A stretch of DNA of 18,935 nt from contig CAZDUA010000036.1 of NCBI GenBank assembly GCA_964508495.1, forward strand, positions 1-18,935, in the 5' to 3' direction. This stretch comes from CABMGU01 sp964508495 (lineage in GTDB: Archaea > Nanobdellota > Nanobdellia > Woesearchaeales > ARS49). The notes below the pieces were generated by a model. The model saw only the letters and a list, made by a program, of their open reading frames with translations. It did not search any database and was not told the origin of the DNA. A program made the translations under genes and the position numbers. Below, one piece after another: positions 5,603 to 12,609 of the stretch (within the stretch, counting starts at the first letter, position 1; the number at the start of each line of letters is the position of its first letter).

Positions 5603-6496
5603 ATGACGAATAAGTCTCAAACAGTGAAGGATGTTATGCACGAGCATAAGAGGAAGTTGGAGGATATTGCAGTAGATGCTCCGTTGAATAATCGTGCTCG
5701 CGAATTGTTTGAAAAGGCGAAGACTCCTCTTGACCCGCAAATTTACAAAGGCGAGTTTAAGGCTTATTCTGGAAAGGGTTCTGACAATTATGAGTCTTCT
5801 TTGGAATCTCAAAAACGCATGTCTGAGAAGAGTGAGAATTTCAAGGATTGGATGGGTAATGAGAAGTATGAGGCTGAGAAGAAAGTTTCTTCTGATAAGA
5901 AAGGCTATAAGTTTGCGCGTGATACCGCTGGAAAGTTTTCTAATGAGTTTGAGGATGTCGCAAGAAGTTATTTGATGAGCGAGGGAAGAGAGTTGTACAA
6001 ATTCTTGAGAGGTCAGGGTCGTGACTTTTATGATATTACAAGAATTGGCACTGGCAAGTTGGAGAATGCTGTTGCGGCGTTGGCGATTGTTGGAAATAAG
6101 GCTGCTTTGATTGGCGCGAGTGATTTTGACAAGAAGATTTCTCAGCTTGCTTCTCAGTATGGTGTTACTAAGACTAAAGCAACTAATTATGTCTTGTCTC
6201 ACGAGTTTGTGCATGCTTCTCAGAAAGGTAAATACTTTGATAGCCATGTTCAGGCAGAGCTTGATGTTGAGCACACCTTGAAAGATTATTTCACGAAAAA
6301 GGGCGAGAATGATTTGGCAGCTATTGCAAGTGATCGTGCTTCTAAGGTTGTAAACAATTATGGCGGTTTTGGAAAGTATGCCGCTCCCAAGAATTATAGT
6401 GTTCCTAAAGGCGATGTTTTGAAGGGCCCTGGTTATGTTGGGAAAGGCGCTTCATCTTACTCTGGCAAGTCTGCTGGTTATGCTAAAGCCGCGTAA
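5603..6496 (+). CDS. Putative zinc metalloprotease (HExxH), cytosolic
   Basis: A 297-residue protein without signal peptide or membrane helix. Residues 1-150 are charged and helical, with a Lys/Ser-rich stretch at 50-105. The core is a helix ending in LSHEFVHAS, an HExxH zinc motif with H200, E201 and H204. A second acidic helix, AELDVEHTLKDYF (218-230), offers E219 or E223 as the third zinc ligand, the gluzincin-type arrangement seen in small archaeal minigluzincins. The C-terminal ~45 residues are Gly/Ser/Lys/Tyr-rich and probably disordered. Protease activity is inferred from the motif only. The gene is divergent from the membrane protein at 5547 and followed by an oligo-T tract before the ligase promoter. 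Confidence 0.68.
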   Translation: MTNKSQTVKDVMHEHKRKLEDIAVDAPLNNRARELFEKAKTPLDPQIYKGEFKAYSGKGSDNYESSLESQKRMSEKSENFKDWMGNEKYEAEKKVSSDKKGYKFARDTAGKFSNEFEDVARSYLMSEGRELYKFLRGQGRDFYDITRIGTGKLENAVAALAIVGNKAALIGASDFDKKISQLASQYGVTKTKATNYVLSHEFVHASQKGKYFDSHVQAELDVEHTLKDYFTKKGENDLAAIASDRASKVVNNYGGFGKYAAPKNYSVPKGDVLKGPGYVGKGASSYSGKSAGYAKAA

Positions 6497-6528
6497 TCAA
6501 TAAATACTCTTTTCTTTTTTCAGTTTCT

Positions 6529-8301
6529 ATGAAGTATTCTGTGTTAGTAGAGGTGTATGAGCGTTTAGAGTCTACTACGAAGCGTTTGGAAAAAACGTCC
6601 ATTCTCTCTGATTTTCTAAAGTCTGCTGATGATTTAGACAAAGTCATGCTTCTTGTTCAGGGCCGTGTTTTTCCTAATTGGGACCAACGTGAGCTGGGGA
6701 TGGCTGCGAGGTTGTTGTTGAAGGCTATTTCTGTTGCTACTGGCGCTTCTTTGGAGAAGATTGAATCTACTTGGAAGGAGACTGGTGATTTGGGAAATGT
6801 TGCGGTTGAATTAACCAAGAAAAAATCTCAGGTTGCTTTGTTTTCTCAGCCGTTGACTGTGCAGAAAGTTTTTGATAATTTGAGAAAGATTGCTGAAATG
6901 GAGGGCGCAGGTACTGTTGATAGGAAAGTGCAGTTGGTTGCTGAGCTTATGACCAGCGCTTCTCCTGTTGAGGCGAAATATATTATTAGGACAATTCTTG
7001 GCGAGCTAAGAGTTGGTCTTGGCGAGGGCACTGTCAGGGACGCGATTGTTTGGGCGTTTTTTGCTGACAAGGCAGGCGTGAAATATGATAAAGCAACTAA
7101 TGAGTTGGATTTATCCGATGATGAGAGAGTAAATTACGATAAATATACAACTCTTGTTCAGGAAGCGTTGGATGTTGCGAATGATTTTGCCGAGGTTGCA
7201 AAGATCGCTAAAGAAAAAGGCGAGTCTGAGTTGCAAAATGTTTCTTTAATGCCTGGCAAGCCTGTGAAAGTGATGTTGTTCCAGAAGGCAAAGGATATTG
7301 CTGATGCGTTTACTGTTGTTGGAAAACCTGCAGCTATTGAGCAAAAATATGATGGTTTTAGGCTGCAGGTTCACAAGACTAAAGGCAAAATTACGTTGTA
7401 TACGCGTCGTTTGGAGGATGTGACTGCCCAGTTTCCTGATGTAATGCAGAGGATTGCGAAGAACGTTAAGGGCGACAATTTCATCATTGATGCAGAGGTT
7501 GTTGGTATTGATTTGCAGACGAAAAAATATCTTGCTTTTCAAAGTATTAGCCAGCGCATTAAGAGAAAGTATGATATTGAGGAGATGGCAAGAAAGTTTC
7601 CAGTGGAAGTTGATGTTTTTGACATTCTCTTTTTCAACAAGGACAGTTTGTTGAAGACTCATTTTATTGAGAGAAGAAAGATTTTGGAAAAGATTGTTGT
7701 TCCGGTCGTTCACGAGATTAAGCTTGCTGAGCACATGGTCACTGATGATGAAGTTGTTGCTGAGAAGTTTTACAAGAGTTCTCTTGCCGCTGGCAATGAG
7801 GGCGTGATGATGAAGAATTTACAGGGCATTTACAAGCCAGGCTCAAGGGTTGGTTTTGGTGTTAAAGTTAAGCCTACCATGGATACTTTGGAAGTTGTGA
7901 TTGTTGGCGCTGAGTGGGGCGAAGGTAAGCGCGGTCAGTGGCTTGCTTCTTTCATGGTTGCGGTTCGTGACCCTGATACTAACAGTTTTGTTGAGATTGG
8001 GAGGGTTGGTACTGGCATTAAAGAGAAAGTTGAAGAGGGTGTTAGTTTTGAACAGCTTACTCAGTTGTTGCTGCCGTTGATTGTTGAGGAGAAGGGCCGT
8101 GAGGTCAGGGTGCGTCCTGAGGTTGTCATCGAGGTTGATTATGAAGAGATTCAGAAGTCTCCTACTTATTCTTCTGGTTTTGCTTTGAGGTTTCCGCGTT
8201 TGGTGAAATTACGTGAGGACAGACTTGCGGAAGATATTAATACTGTTGAGGATGTCAAAGCACTAGCTGAGAGTCAGCGTGGTCGAGGTGAATTGAAATG
8301 A
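6529..8301 (+). CDS. lig: ATP-dependent DNA ligase
   Basis: A 590-residue enzyme of the archaeal/eukaryotic DNA ligase I type, which seals nicks in replication and repair with ATP. The N-terminal DNA-binding domain covers about 1-235, with IIRTILGELRVGLGEGTVRDA (152-172) typical. Adenylation domain: motif I EQKYDGFR with the AMP-accepting lysine K273, the region YTRRLEDVTAQFPD (291-304), motif III in FIIDAEVVG (318-326), motif IV EGVMMKN (424-430) and motif V VKVKP (445-449). The OB-fold domain runs from about 450 to 570. Length is normal for the family. The ATG at 6529 is 26 nt from TATA (AATAAATAC, 6499-6507), suggesting a leaderless mRNA. It overlaps the following lipoprotein gene by ATGA, so the two are translationally linked, though no functional tie is known. 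Confidence 0.96.
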   Translation: MKYSVLVEVYERLESTTKRLEKTSILSDFLKSADDLDKVMLLVQGRVFPNWDQRELGMAARLLLKAISVATGASLEKIESTWKETGDLGNVAVELTKKKSQVALFSQPLTVQKVFDNLRKIAEMEGAGTVDRKVQLVAELMTSASPVEAKYIIRTILGELRVGLGEGTVRDAIVWAFFADKAGVKYDKATNELDLSDDERVNYDKYTTLVQEALDVANDFAEVAKIAKEKGESELQNVSLMPGKPVKVMLFQKAKDIADAFTVVGKPAAIEQKYDGFRLQVHKTKGKITLYTRRLEDVTAQFPDVMQRIAKNVKGDNFIIDAEVVGIDLQTKKYLAFQSISQRIKRKYDIEEMARKFPVEVDVFDILFFNKDSLLKTHFIERRKILEKIVVPVVHEIKLAEHMVTDDEVVAEKFYKSSLAAGNEGVMMKNLQGIYKPGSRVGFGVKVKPTMDTLEVVIVGAEWGEGKRGQWLASFMVAVRDPDTNSFVEIGRVGTGIKEKVEEGVSFEQLTQLLLPLIVEEKGREVRVRPEVVIEVDYEEIQKSPTYSSGFALRFPRLVKLREDRLAEDINTVEDVKALAESQRGRGELK

Positions 8302-8828
8302 AATGGCAGTTGATTATTTTGTTGATATTTTTAGTGGCTTGTGCTAAGCCTGTTGAACAGGCTGAAACGCCTGAGCAGATTGAAACTCCTGAGGAAGTTA
8401 AACAGCCTATTGCTAAGCAGGACATGATGATTGCCGAAGCTGTAAAACTCGGCCAGCCTATTAAGTGTGTTTCTGAGCAGGCAGGGCAGACTGCGACTAT
8501 TTACATGAAGGGCAGTAAGATGCGCATGGATACTTCGCCTTCTGAGGCTCATGGAATTTACACTGAGGATACTATGTATACTTGGCAGGGCAAGCAGGGT
8601 ACAATGATGAAGTTGTCTGATATCAAGCAGATGTCGGCCGAGCTGGGCCAGCAGTATCAAACTAAGACTCCGGAAGAAGTTGTCGCTAATGCTGAGCAGA
8701 GCAACGCGAGATGCGAGCCTGCTGACGTGCCTGAATCAATGTTTGTTCCTCCGAACGACGTTCAATTCCAGGACCTTGGCGAGATGATGAAACAGCTCGA
8801 ATCAATGACTAAGAACATTCCAAAATAA
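8298..8828 (+). CDS. Putative lipoprotein of unknown function
   Basis: A 176-residue exported protein. A hydrophobic start (3-14) runs into a lipobox, LVAC (12-15), so C15 is probably lipidated or anchored. A Glu/Pro/Gln-rich tether (16-42) follows. The folded part contains TIYMKGSKMRMDT and GIYTEDTMYTWQGKQGTMMKL (67-107), an alternating beta pattern seen in small periplasmic or cell-surface proteins of the DUF4412 type. That similarity is tentative. C57 and C139 may form a disulfide. The start overlaps the ligase stop by four bases, and the gene is followed by T-rich sequence (8829-8842) that probably terminates the transcript. Confidence 0.7.
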   Translation: MKWQLIILLIFLVACAKPVEQAETPEQIETPEEVKQPIAKQDMMIAEAVKLGQPIKCVSEQAGQTATIYMKGSKMRMDTSPSEAHGIYTEDTMYTWQGKQGTMMKLSDIKQMSAELGQQYQTKTPEEVVANAEQSNARCEPADVPESMFVPPNDVQFQDLGEMMKQLESMTKNIPK

Positions 8829-8895
8829 TTTTTTCTTTTTTCATCGCAAAAGTTTAAATATTTAGTAAGGAGTTATCTGTTAAAAAGAGGAAACA

Positions 8896-9528
8896 ATGGA
8901 CGCGCTTGAATGTATTGCCACTCGCCGTAGTGTTCGTAAGTTTTTGGACATTCCTGTTGAGTTTGAAAAGGTTGGGAACGTTCTTGATGCAGGCAGGTTT
9001 GCTCCGAGCGCTGGTAATTTGCAGGATTGGAAGTTTATTCTGATTACTGACGGGAAAATGCGCGAGAGCATTTCAAGGGCTTGTGTTGAGCAGTTTTGGG
9101 TTGGCAGTGCTCCTGTGCTTATTGTTGTCTGCACTGAGCCTGAGAAGACTAAACGTTTCTATGGCCGTTCGGGCGAGAAGTACAGTATTCAGAATGGTGC
9201 TGCTGTCGTGCAGAACATGCTTCTTGCTGCTCATGCTGAAGGTCTTGGAAGTTGTTGGGTTGGTGCTTTTGAGGATGAAGCGATTAAGCGTATTCTTGGT
9301 ATTCCTGATAATATTTTGATTCAAGCGATTGTTCCTCTTGGTTATCCTGACGAGAGAGTTCCGATGCCTTTGCGTTTCACATTAGAGAATACTGTTTACA
9401 TTGATAGTTGGGGTAACAGGATTAAGGATCTTGCCGCGTATATGGAATGGTATGGCGAGCACGTGCAAAAGGCAATTCAGAAAGGAAAAGAGTTAATCCA
9501 GCAGTTTGCTAGAAAACTTCAGCAGTGA
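8896..9528 (+). CDS. Nitroreductase-family FMN oxidoreductase
   Basis: The 210-residue protein belongs to the nitroreductase family, which uses FMN and NAD(P)H, usually as a dimer, for reduction of nitro compounds, quinones or similar. Visible features: ATRRSVRKF (8-16) binding the FMN phosphate, APSAGNLQDWKF (36-47), the helix with QNGAAVVQNMLLAAHAEGLGSCWVG (99-123) and the loop VPLGYP (146-151), all in family order and spacing. The C-terminal ~35 residues are a charged helix that may be a lineage extension. TATA TTTAAATA (8853-8860) predicts transcription near 8883, leaving a short leader with GAGG (8887-8890) before the ATG. The actual substrate cannot be told from sequence. Confidence 0.92.
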   Translation: MDALECIATRRSVRKFLDIPVEFEKVGNVLDAGRFAPSAGNLQDWKFILITDGKMRESISRACVEQFWVGSAPVLIVVCTEPEKTKRFYGRSGEKYSIQNGAAVVQNMLLAAHAEGLGSCWVGAFEDEAIKRILGIPDNILIQAIVPLGYPDERVPMPLRFTLENTVYIDSWGNRIKDLAAYMEWYGEHVQKAIQKGKELIQQFARKLQQ

Positions 9529-9923
9529 TATCGTCGATTTCTTCTGTTCTTGGTGACGAAAAGATCCATTTCCACGTCAGAGTAACAACAAATTATTTTC
9601 AATAGTTTTGTCGACGATAAATAGCACAAAAAAGCACATCACTTCTAGAATAGATATTTTTCACCACAAGAATATTTATAAATCACTTAAAGTAAAAAGA
9701 AAAATTAATACACCAACTTTCTTGGCGGAAAGTCGTGTTGATTGTGTGTGTTCAATTTCGTTTGGCGATGAATTGAACCTAGCGTTTGTTAATCAATTTC
9801 GTTCTTAACTACATGTTGGTCTCGTTGGCGCGATACAACACGTTCTAAGGGTTAGATAACACTCCCTATATTTAATTTTTATCCATTACTGGGGGGGAGT
9901 GAAAAACAAACGGGGGGATCCGC
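9529..9923. other. 395-bp intergenic region upstream of ftsZ, with repeats and an orphan TATA
   Basis: No convincing protein gene. A 9-bp inverted repeat TATCGTCGA (9529-9537) / TCGACGATA (9611-9619) encloses 73 bp directly after the nitroreductase stop. TATTTATAAATC near 9674-9685 is a good archaeal TATA with no good ORF after it, predicting a transcript start near 9706. Downstream lie an inverted repeat GTTCAATT (9750-9757) / AATTGAAC (9771-9778) and an 11-bp direct repeat TCAATTTCGTT (9752-9762, 9793-9803). A non-coding RNA of about 150 nt is possible but unproven. A TTG-started 66-codon frame (9608-9808) crosses the TATA and looks spurious. Confidence 0.4.
9860..9923 (+). promoter_or_regulatory. 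ftsZ promoter with inverted repeat and two G-tracts
   Basis: TATATTTAAT (9867-9876) predicts transcription near 9898. A perfect 7-bp inverted repeat, CACTCCC (9860-9866) and GGGAGTG (9895-9901), exactly flanks the TATA and covers the predicted start, as a repressor operator would. Seven G (9891-9897) and six G (9912-9917) follow. The second run lies six bases before the ATG at 9924 and is the only candidate ribosome binding site. Confidence 0.5.
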
Positions 9924-10991
9924 ATGGACATTTTGGTTGAAAACGCAAAAAACAGTGAAACTACTTTTGACGGTCTTGCCGTCGGCCAGGCAAATATTAA
10001 GGTGATTGGCTGTGGCGGCGCTGGTAACAATATGGTTACTTGGTTGTATAAGCGCGGAATTAAGGGTGCTGAGATTATTGCCGTTAATACTGATCAACAG
10101 CATCTCAAGATTAGTGAAGCTGACAAGAAATTCATTATCGGAAAGGACTGCACTCGAGGTCTTGGTTGTGGAGGCTTCCCGCAGAAAGGAGCACAGGCCG
10201 CACAGGAATCTATCAATGAGTTGAAGCTTTCTTTGAAGGGCGGAGACATGGTTTTTGTCTGCGCTGGAATGGGAGGAGGAACTGGTACTGGCAGTGCTCC
10301 TATTGTTGCTCAGCTTTGCAAGGACATGGGCGCGATTGTTATTGGAACAGTTACCATGCCTTTCAATATTGAAAGAGCTAGAATTGAGAAGGCAGAGTTT
10401 GGCCTTGAGCAGTTGAGAAAAGCTGCTGATACTGTTATTGTTATTGATAACAACAGATTAGTGCAGATTGCGGGCAACTTGCCTGTTCAGCAGGCTTTTG
10501 CTGTTGCTAACGAGCTTGTTGCTACGATGATTAAGGGAATTGTCGAAACAATCGCAATGCCTTCGCTAGTTAATTTGGACTTTGCTGACGTTAAGGCAAT
10601 CATGACTAATGGCGGTGTTGCAGCTATCGGCGTTGGCAGTTCTGATACGACAAACAGGGTTGATGAGGCCGTTAAGGGAGCTTTACAGAATCCACTTTTG
10701 GACATTGATTACACTGGTGCAACTGGTGCCTTGATTCATGTTTGGGGCGGTCCTGACATGACTTTGGAAGAGATTAACCATGTAGGTGAACTTGTAACTG
10801 AAACGCTTGACGAAGACGCAAACGTCATTTGGGGCGCAAGAGTCTCTGATGACATGAAGGGCAAGTTGATGGTTATGACGATTATTACTGGTGTGAAGAG
10901 CCCTGGTATTGTCGGCAGCACATCGCTTGACAGGAAATCGGCTGTTTCCCGTCAGATGACTGACGAGTTAGGCATCGAAATTATTCGTTAA
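9924..10991 (+). CDS. ftsZ: Cell division GTPase FtsZ
   Basis: The 355-residue tubulin homologue forms the Z ring at the division site. The nucleotide-binding domain holds VIGCGGAGNNMV (27-38), the T3 region around 73-90 (LGCGGFPQKGA, with Cys-Gly-Gly instead of the common Ala-Gly-Gly), the tubulin signature GMGGGTGTGSAP (115-126) and NNRL (176-179). The T7 loop NLDFADVKAIM (217-227) retains both acidic residues, D219 and D222, needed to hydrolyse GTP of the neighbouring subunit. The C-terminal tail is short and ends in LGIEIIR; a conserved peptide for binding FtsA/SepF-type partners is not obvious. The gene stands alone with its own promoter and strong terminators on the downstream side, so it is probably a single-gene transcript. 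Length is normal. Confidence 0.97.
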   Translation: MDILVENAKNSETTFDGLAVGQANIKVIGCGGAGNNMVTWLYKRGIKGAEIIAVNTDQQHLKISEADKKFIIGKDCTRGLGCGGFPQKGAQAAQESINELKLSLKGGDMVFVCAGMGGGTGTGSAPIVAQLCKDMGAIVIGTVTMPFNIERARIEKAEFGLEQLRKAADTVIVIDNNRLVQIAGNLPVQQAFAVANELVATMIKGIVETIAMPSLVNLDFADVKAIMTNGGVAAIGVGSSDTTNRVDEAVKGALQNPLLDIDYTGATGALIHVWGGPDMTLEEINHVGELVTETLDEDANVIWGARVSDDMKGKLMVMTIITGVKSPGIVGSTSLDRKSAVSRQMTDELGIEIIR

Positions 10992-10996
10992 GTTCT

Positions 10997-11048
10997 TTGC
11001 CTTCATTCATACCACCCCCAGCGCTTCGGCGCACTTGTATGAAGGCAA
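10997..11048 (+). terminator. Two-tier hairpin after ftsZ
   Basis: TTGCCTTCAT (10997-11006) pairs with ATGAAGGCAA (11039-11048). Inside is a second perfect hairpin GCGC-TTCG-GCGC (11021-11032) with a stable UUCG loop. No T-run follows directly, so it is an RNA-stabilising or attenuating 3' structure as much as a terminator. Confidence 0.55.
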
Positions 11049-11055
11049 TTCTTGG

Positions 11056-11096
11056 CCCCTCCCGTTTGGAGAGGGGTTTTTATTTTCTTTTATTTT
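11056..11096 (+). terminator. Strong hairpin plus T-rich terminator of ftsZ
   Basis: CCCCTC (11056-11061) pairs with GAGGGG (11071-11076), and the next twenty bases are almost all T (from 11077). This is the likely end of the ftsZ transcript. Confidence 0.7.
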
Positions 11097-11154
11097 GACG
11101 AACGTAGCGAGGAAAAATAAAAGTGCTCGGTGATGAGCAATGCGAAGTCACCGA
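11087..11154. repeat. Further inverted repeats after the ftsZ terminator
   Basis: CTTTTATTTT (11087-11096) pairs with AAAATAAAAG (11114-11123), and TCGGTGA (11127-11133) pairs with TCACCGA (11148-11154). A GUGAUGA sequence resembling a C box spans 11130-11136, but no CUGA D box is found. The T-rich arm is shared with the ftsZ terminator. The compact GC-rich tail with GCGA and GAGC words looks like a dispersed 3'-end repeat; copies elsewhere cannot be checked here. Confidence 0.4.
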
Positions 11155-11198
11155 CATTTTAGTTACAATTTTAAAACAAAACGTAATTACTTACTCTC

Positions 11199-11927
11199 AT
11201 GGATGATAAAGATGTTTTGCAGGCTGTTGCGAACTCTCTTGGTACAATTTCTTCTATTACCCAACAATTTTTTAACCGGTTGACATCCGGCTTTATTTCT
11301 GAGGCAAGAAGAACTTTTCCCAGTATTGGTTCAAGCATTGGAGTTTTGAATATGGGTTTGACTAAATTCAGGGATGTTCTGCAAAAACACAATGTTCTTG
11401 CTGACTTGATAAGCGCAAAGAATTCTTTATACAACACTTATTCTTCTCTTGAAACAAAATATAAAGCAGAGGCAGGCTTGACTGACGAGGAGTTCGCCCG
11501 CGATCCTAAGACGTACAAGGAATTGTTAATTATAACTTTCAACGAGCCTGTTGACCAGATTATCAACATGGCAAATTCTGAAAAGGTAAAACTTGAAAAT
11601 CTTTCGGAGCCTGAAAGAGATAAAGAGTCAAAACCATTTCTTGATATCAAAGGGAAGCCTGAGCGAACGAAAAAATACCTGTCTGCATGCGCCTCATATG
11701 CTAGCTGGAGTGCTCAGATTAAAAGTACTGAAGAGCAGATTATGACTTCAACAGTTTATGAGAAGAAACTGCACGAGAAAATAATATATGGAAAGAACTG
11801 CAAGGGCTATTTGCATGCCAGAATTACGGATAATCTGCGTTTGATGTATCTTTATTATCGTGAAGAGAAAAGAATTGTTTTTGATAACATAGTAACCAAA
11901 AACGATTTGGATAAGGATAAGTGCTGA
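11199..11927 (+). CDS. Helical protein with RelE/ParE-like C-terminal domain
   Basis: A 242-residue soluble protein. Residues 1-150 are largely helical and unlike anything I recognise. From about 155 the sequence fits the RelE/ParE toxin fold: a two-helix region (158-194), then KGYLHARITDNLRLMYLYYREEKRIVFDNIVTKNDL (202-237). This is the usual basic strand pair with HARITDNLRLMY and a final 'I..KNDL' strand resembling the family's 'gtHdel' end. RelE cleaves mRNA in the ribosome and ParE targets gyrase. Which, if either, applies here is unknown, and the catalytic set is not certain. Toxins of this fold are usually about 90 residues, so the long N-terminal part is unusual and might act as a fused antitoxin. 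No separate small antitoxin gene is adjacent. A TATA (11167-11176) lies 27 nt before the ATG. Confidence 0.6.
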   Translation: MDDKDVLQAVANSLGTISSITQQFFNRLTSGFISEARRTFPSIGSSIGVLNMGLTKFRDVLQKHNVLADLISAKNSLYNTYSSLETKYKAEAGLTDEEFARDPKTYKELLIITFNEPVDQIINMANSEKVKLENLSEPERDKESKPFLDIKGKPERTKKYLSACASYASWSAQIKSTEEQIMTSTVYEKKLHEKIIYGKNCKGYLHARITDNLRLMYLYYREEKRIVFDNIVTKNDLDKDKC

Positions 11928-11930
11928 GGT

Positions 11931-12491
11931 TTAACCGTAGAATTCTTTTACGAATTGTGGCAGTGCTTTAAGGTCTTCTGCTTTGTCAAAGTTTGTTTCC
12001 ACGTCAAAGCACTCGTTTGCAATGTCTGCTATTTTTTCGCATTCTTGTCTTTGTACTTCCAATTCAAGCATATCGTAGAATCTTTGTAGTTTTGGATTTG
12101 GACTGAGTTTTTTGATTCTGTCTTTGTATTGGTCTATTAGTGCTGTGTGTCCGTGGAAGTGTATGTACATTTCTTGTTTGTCAAGGAATGCGGCTATTCC
12201 TGTTTCCGTTTTTTCTTTCTTGCATCCTGCTTCTGTTTTTGCAGTAATGCCTGTTTCTTCTATAACTACTAAGTAGCTTGCTTGGTTGTGAACGACTGTG
12301 TGGTCTATTGTGTATTGTCCGTTGCTTCCTGTTTTCCAGTATTGGACTGATTCTGAGACGTCTTCTCGTGGCTTGTCAGAAAGTGTTATGTTTAGGTTTT
12401 TTGCTAGTTCTTGTACTATTTCTCCAAGATTCAGGTCCCCCATTGAGTTATTCTGAGGACTTTCTGGCTTAAATAACTTCGTCTCCCCCAT
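11931..12491 (-). CDS. Conserved-looking protein of unknown function sharing the GGDEF-gene promoter module
   Basis: A 186-residue acidic, soluble protein without signal peptide or membrane helix; I do not recognise it. Residues 45-105 look like beta strands (QYWKTGSNGQYTIDHTVVH, ASYLVVIEETGI). IHFHGH (109-114) is histidine-rich but is not a known metal motif on its own. The end (115-186) is helical and charged. ATG 12491 is chosen because a consensus TTTATATA is 26 nt upstream. A second TATA nearer the ATG (CTATATAAAGG, about 12500-12508) would favour internal ATG 12443. The gene is convergent with the RelE-like gene (3-bp gap) and divergent from the surface-protein cluster. Its promoter and operator nearly match those of the GGDEF gene at 3426, which suggests co-regulation. 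Confidence 0.65.
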   Translation of the reverse strand: MGETKLFKPESPQNNSMGDLNLGEIVQELAKNLNITLSDKPREDVSESVQYWKTGSNGQYTIDHTVVHNQASYLVVIEETGITAKTEAGCKKEKTETGIAAFLDKQEMYIHFHGHTALIDQYKDRIKKLSPNPKLQRFYDMLELEVQRQECEKIADIANECFDVETNFDKAEDLKALPQFVKEFYG

Positions 12492-12511
12492 AACGGCCTT
12501 TATATAGGAGA

Positions 12512-12551
12512 AATATATAAATGTTTCTATTTATAACCACTTAATAGTGGT
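12512..12551. promoter_or_regulatory. Palindromic operator and promoter between divergent genes
   Basis: The hyphenated palindrome ACCACT-TAAT-AGTGGT (12536-12551) has perfect 6-bp arms. For the minus-strand gene it lies about 15 bp before TTTATATA (12513-12520), the same layout as at 3450-3491. For the plus-strand surface gene the TATA (12582-12589) lies 31 bp away on the other side, so one bound protein could affect both. Confidence 0.6.
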
Positions 12552-12609
12552 AATTAAGCTATTCAGCGTCTTGCGGAAAGATTTAAATACATAGGTGCGT
12601 GAAGTTGCT

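Noticed and set aside
9608..9808. A 66-codon plus-strand frame between the nitroreductase gene and ftsZ.
   Set aside because: It starts at TTG, has no ribosome binding site or promoter before it, is crossed by a strong TATA and has no protein-like composition.
11130..11136. GUGAUGA resembling a C/D-box guide RNA C box after ftsZ.
   Set aside because: No CUGA D box or internal C'/D' pair at a suitable distance; the bases are better explained by the TCGGTGA/TCACCGA hairpin.
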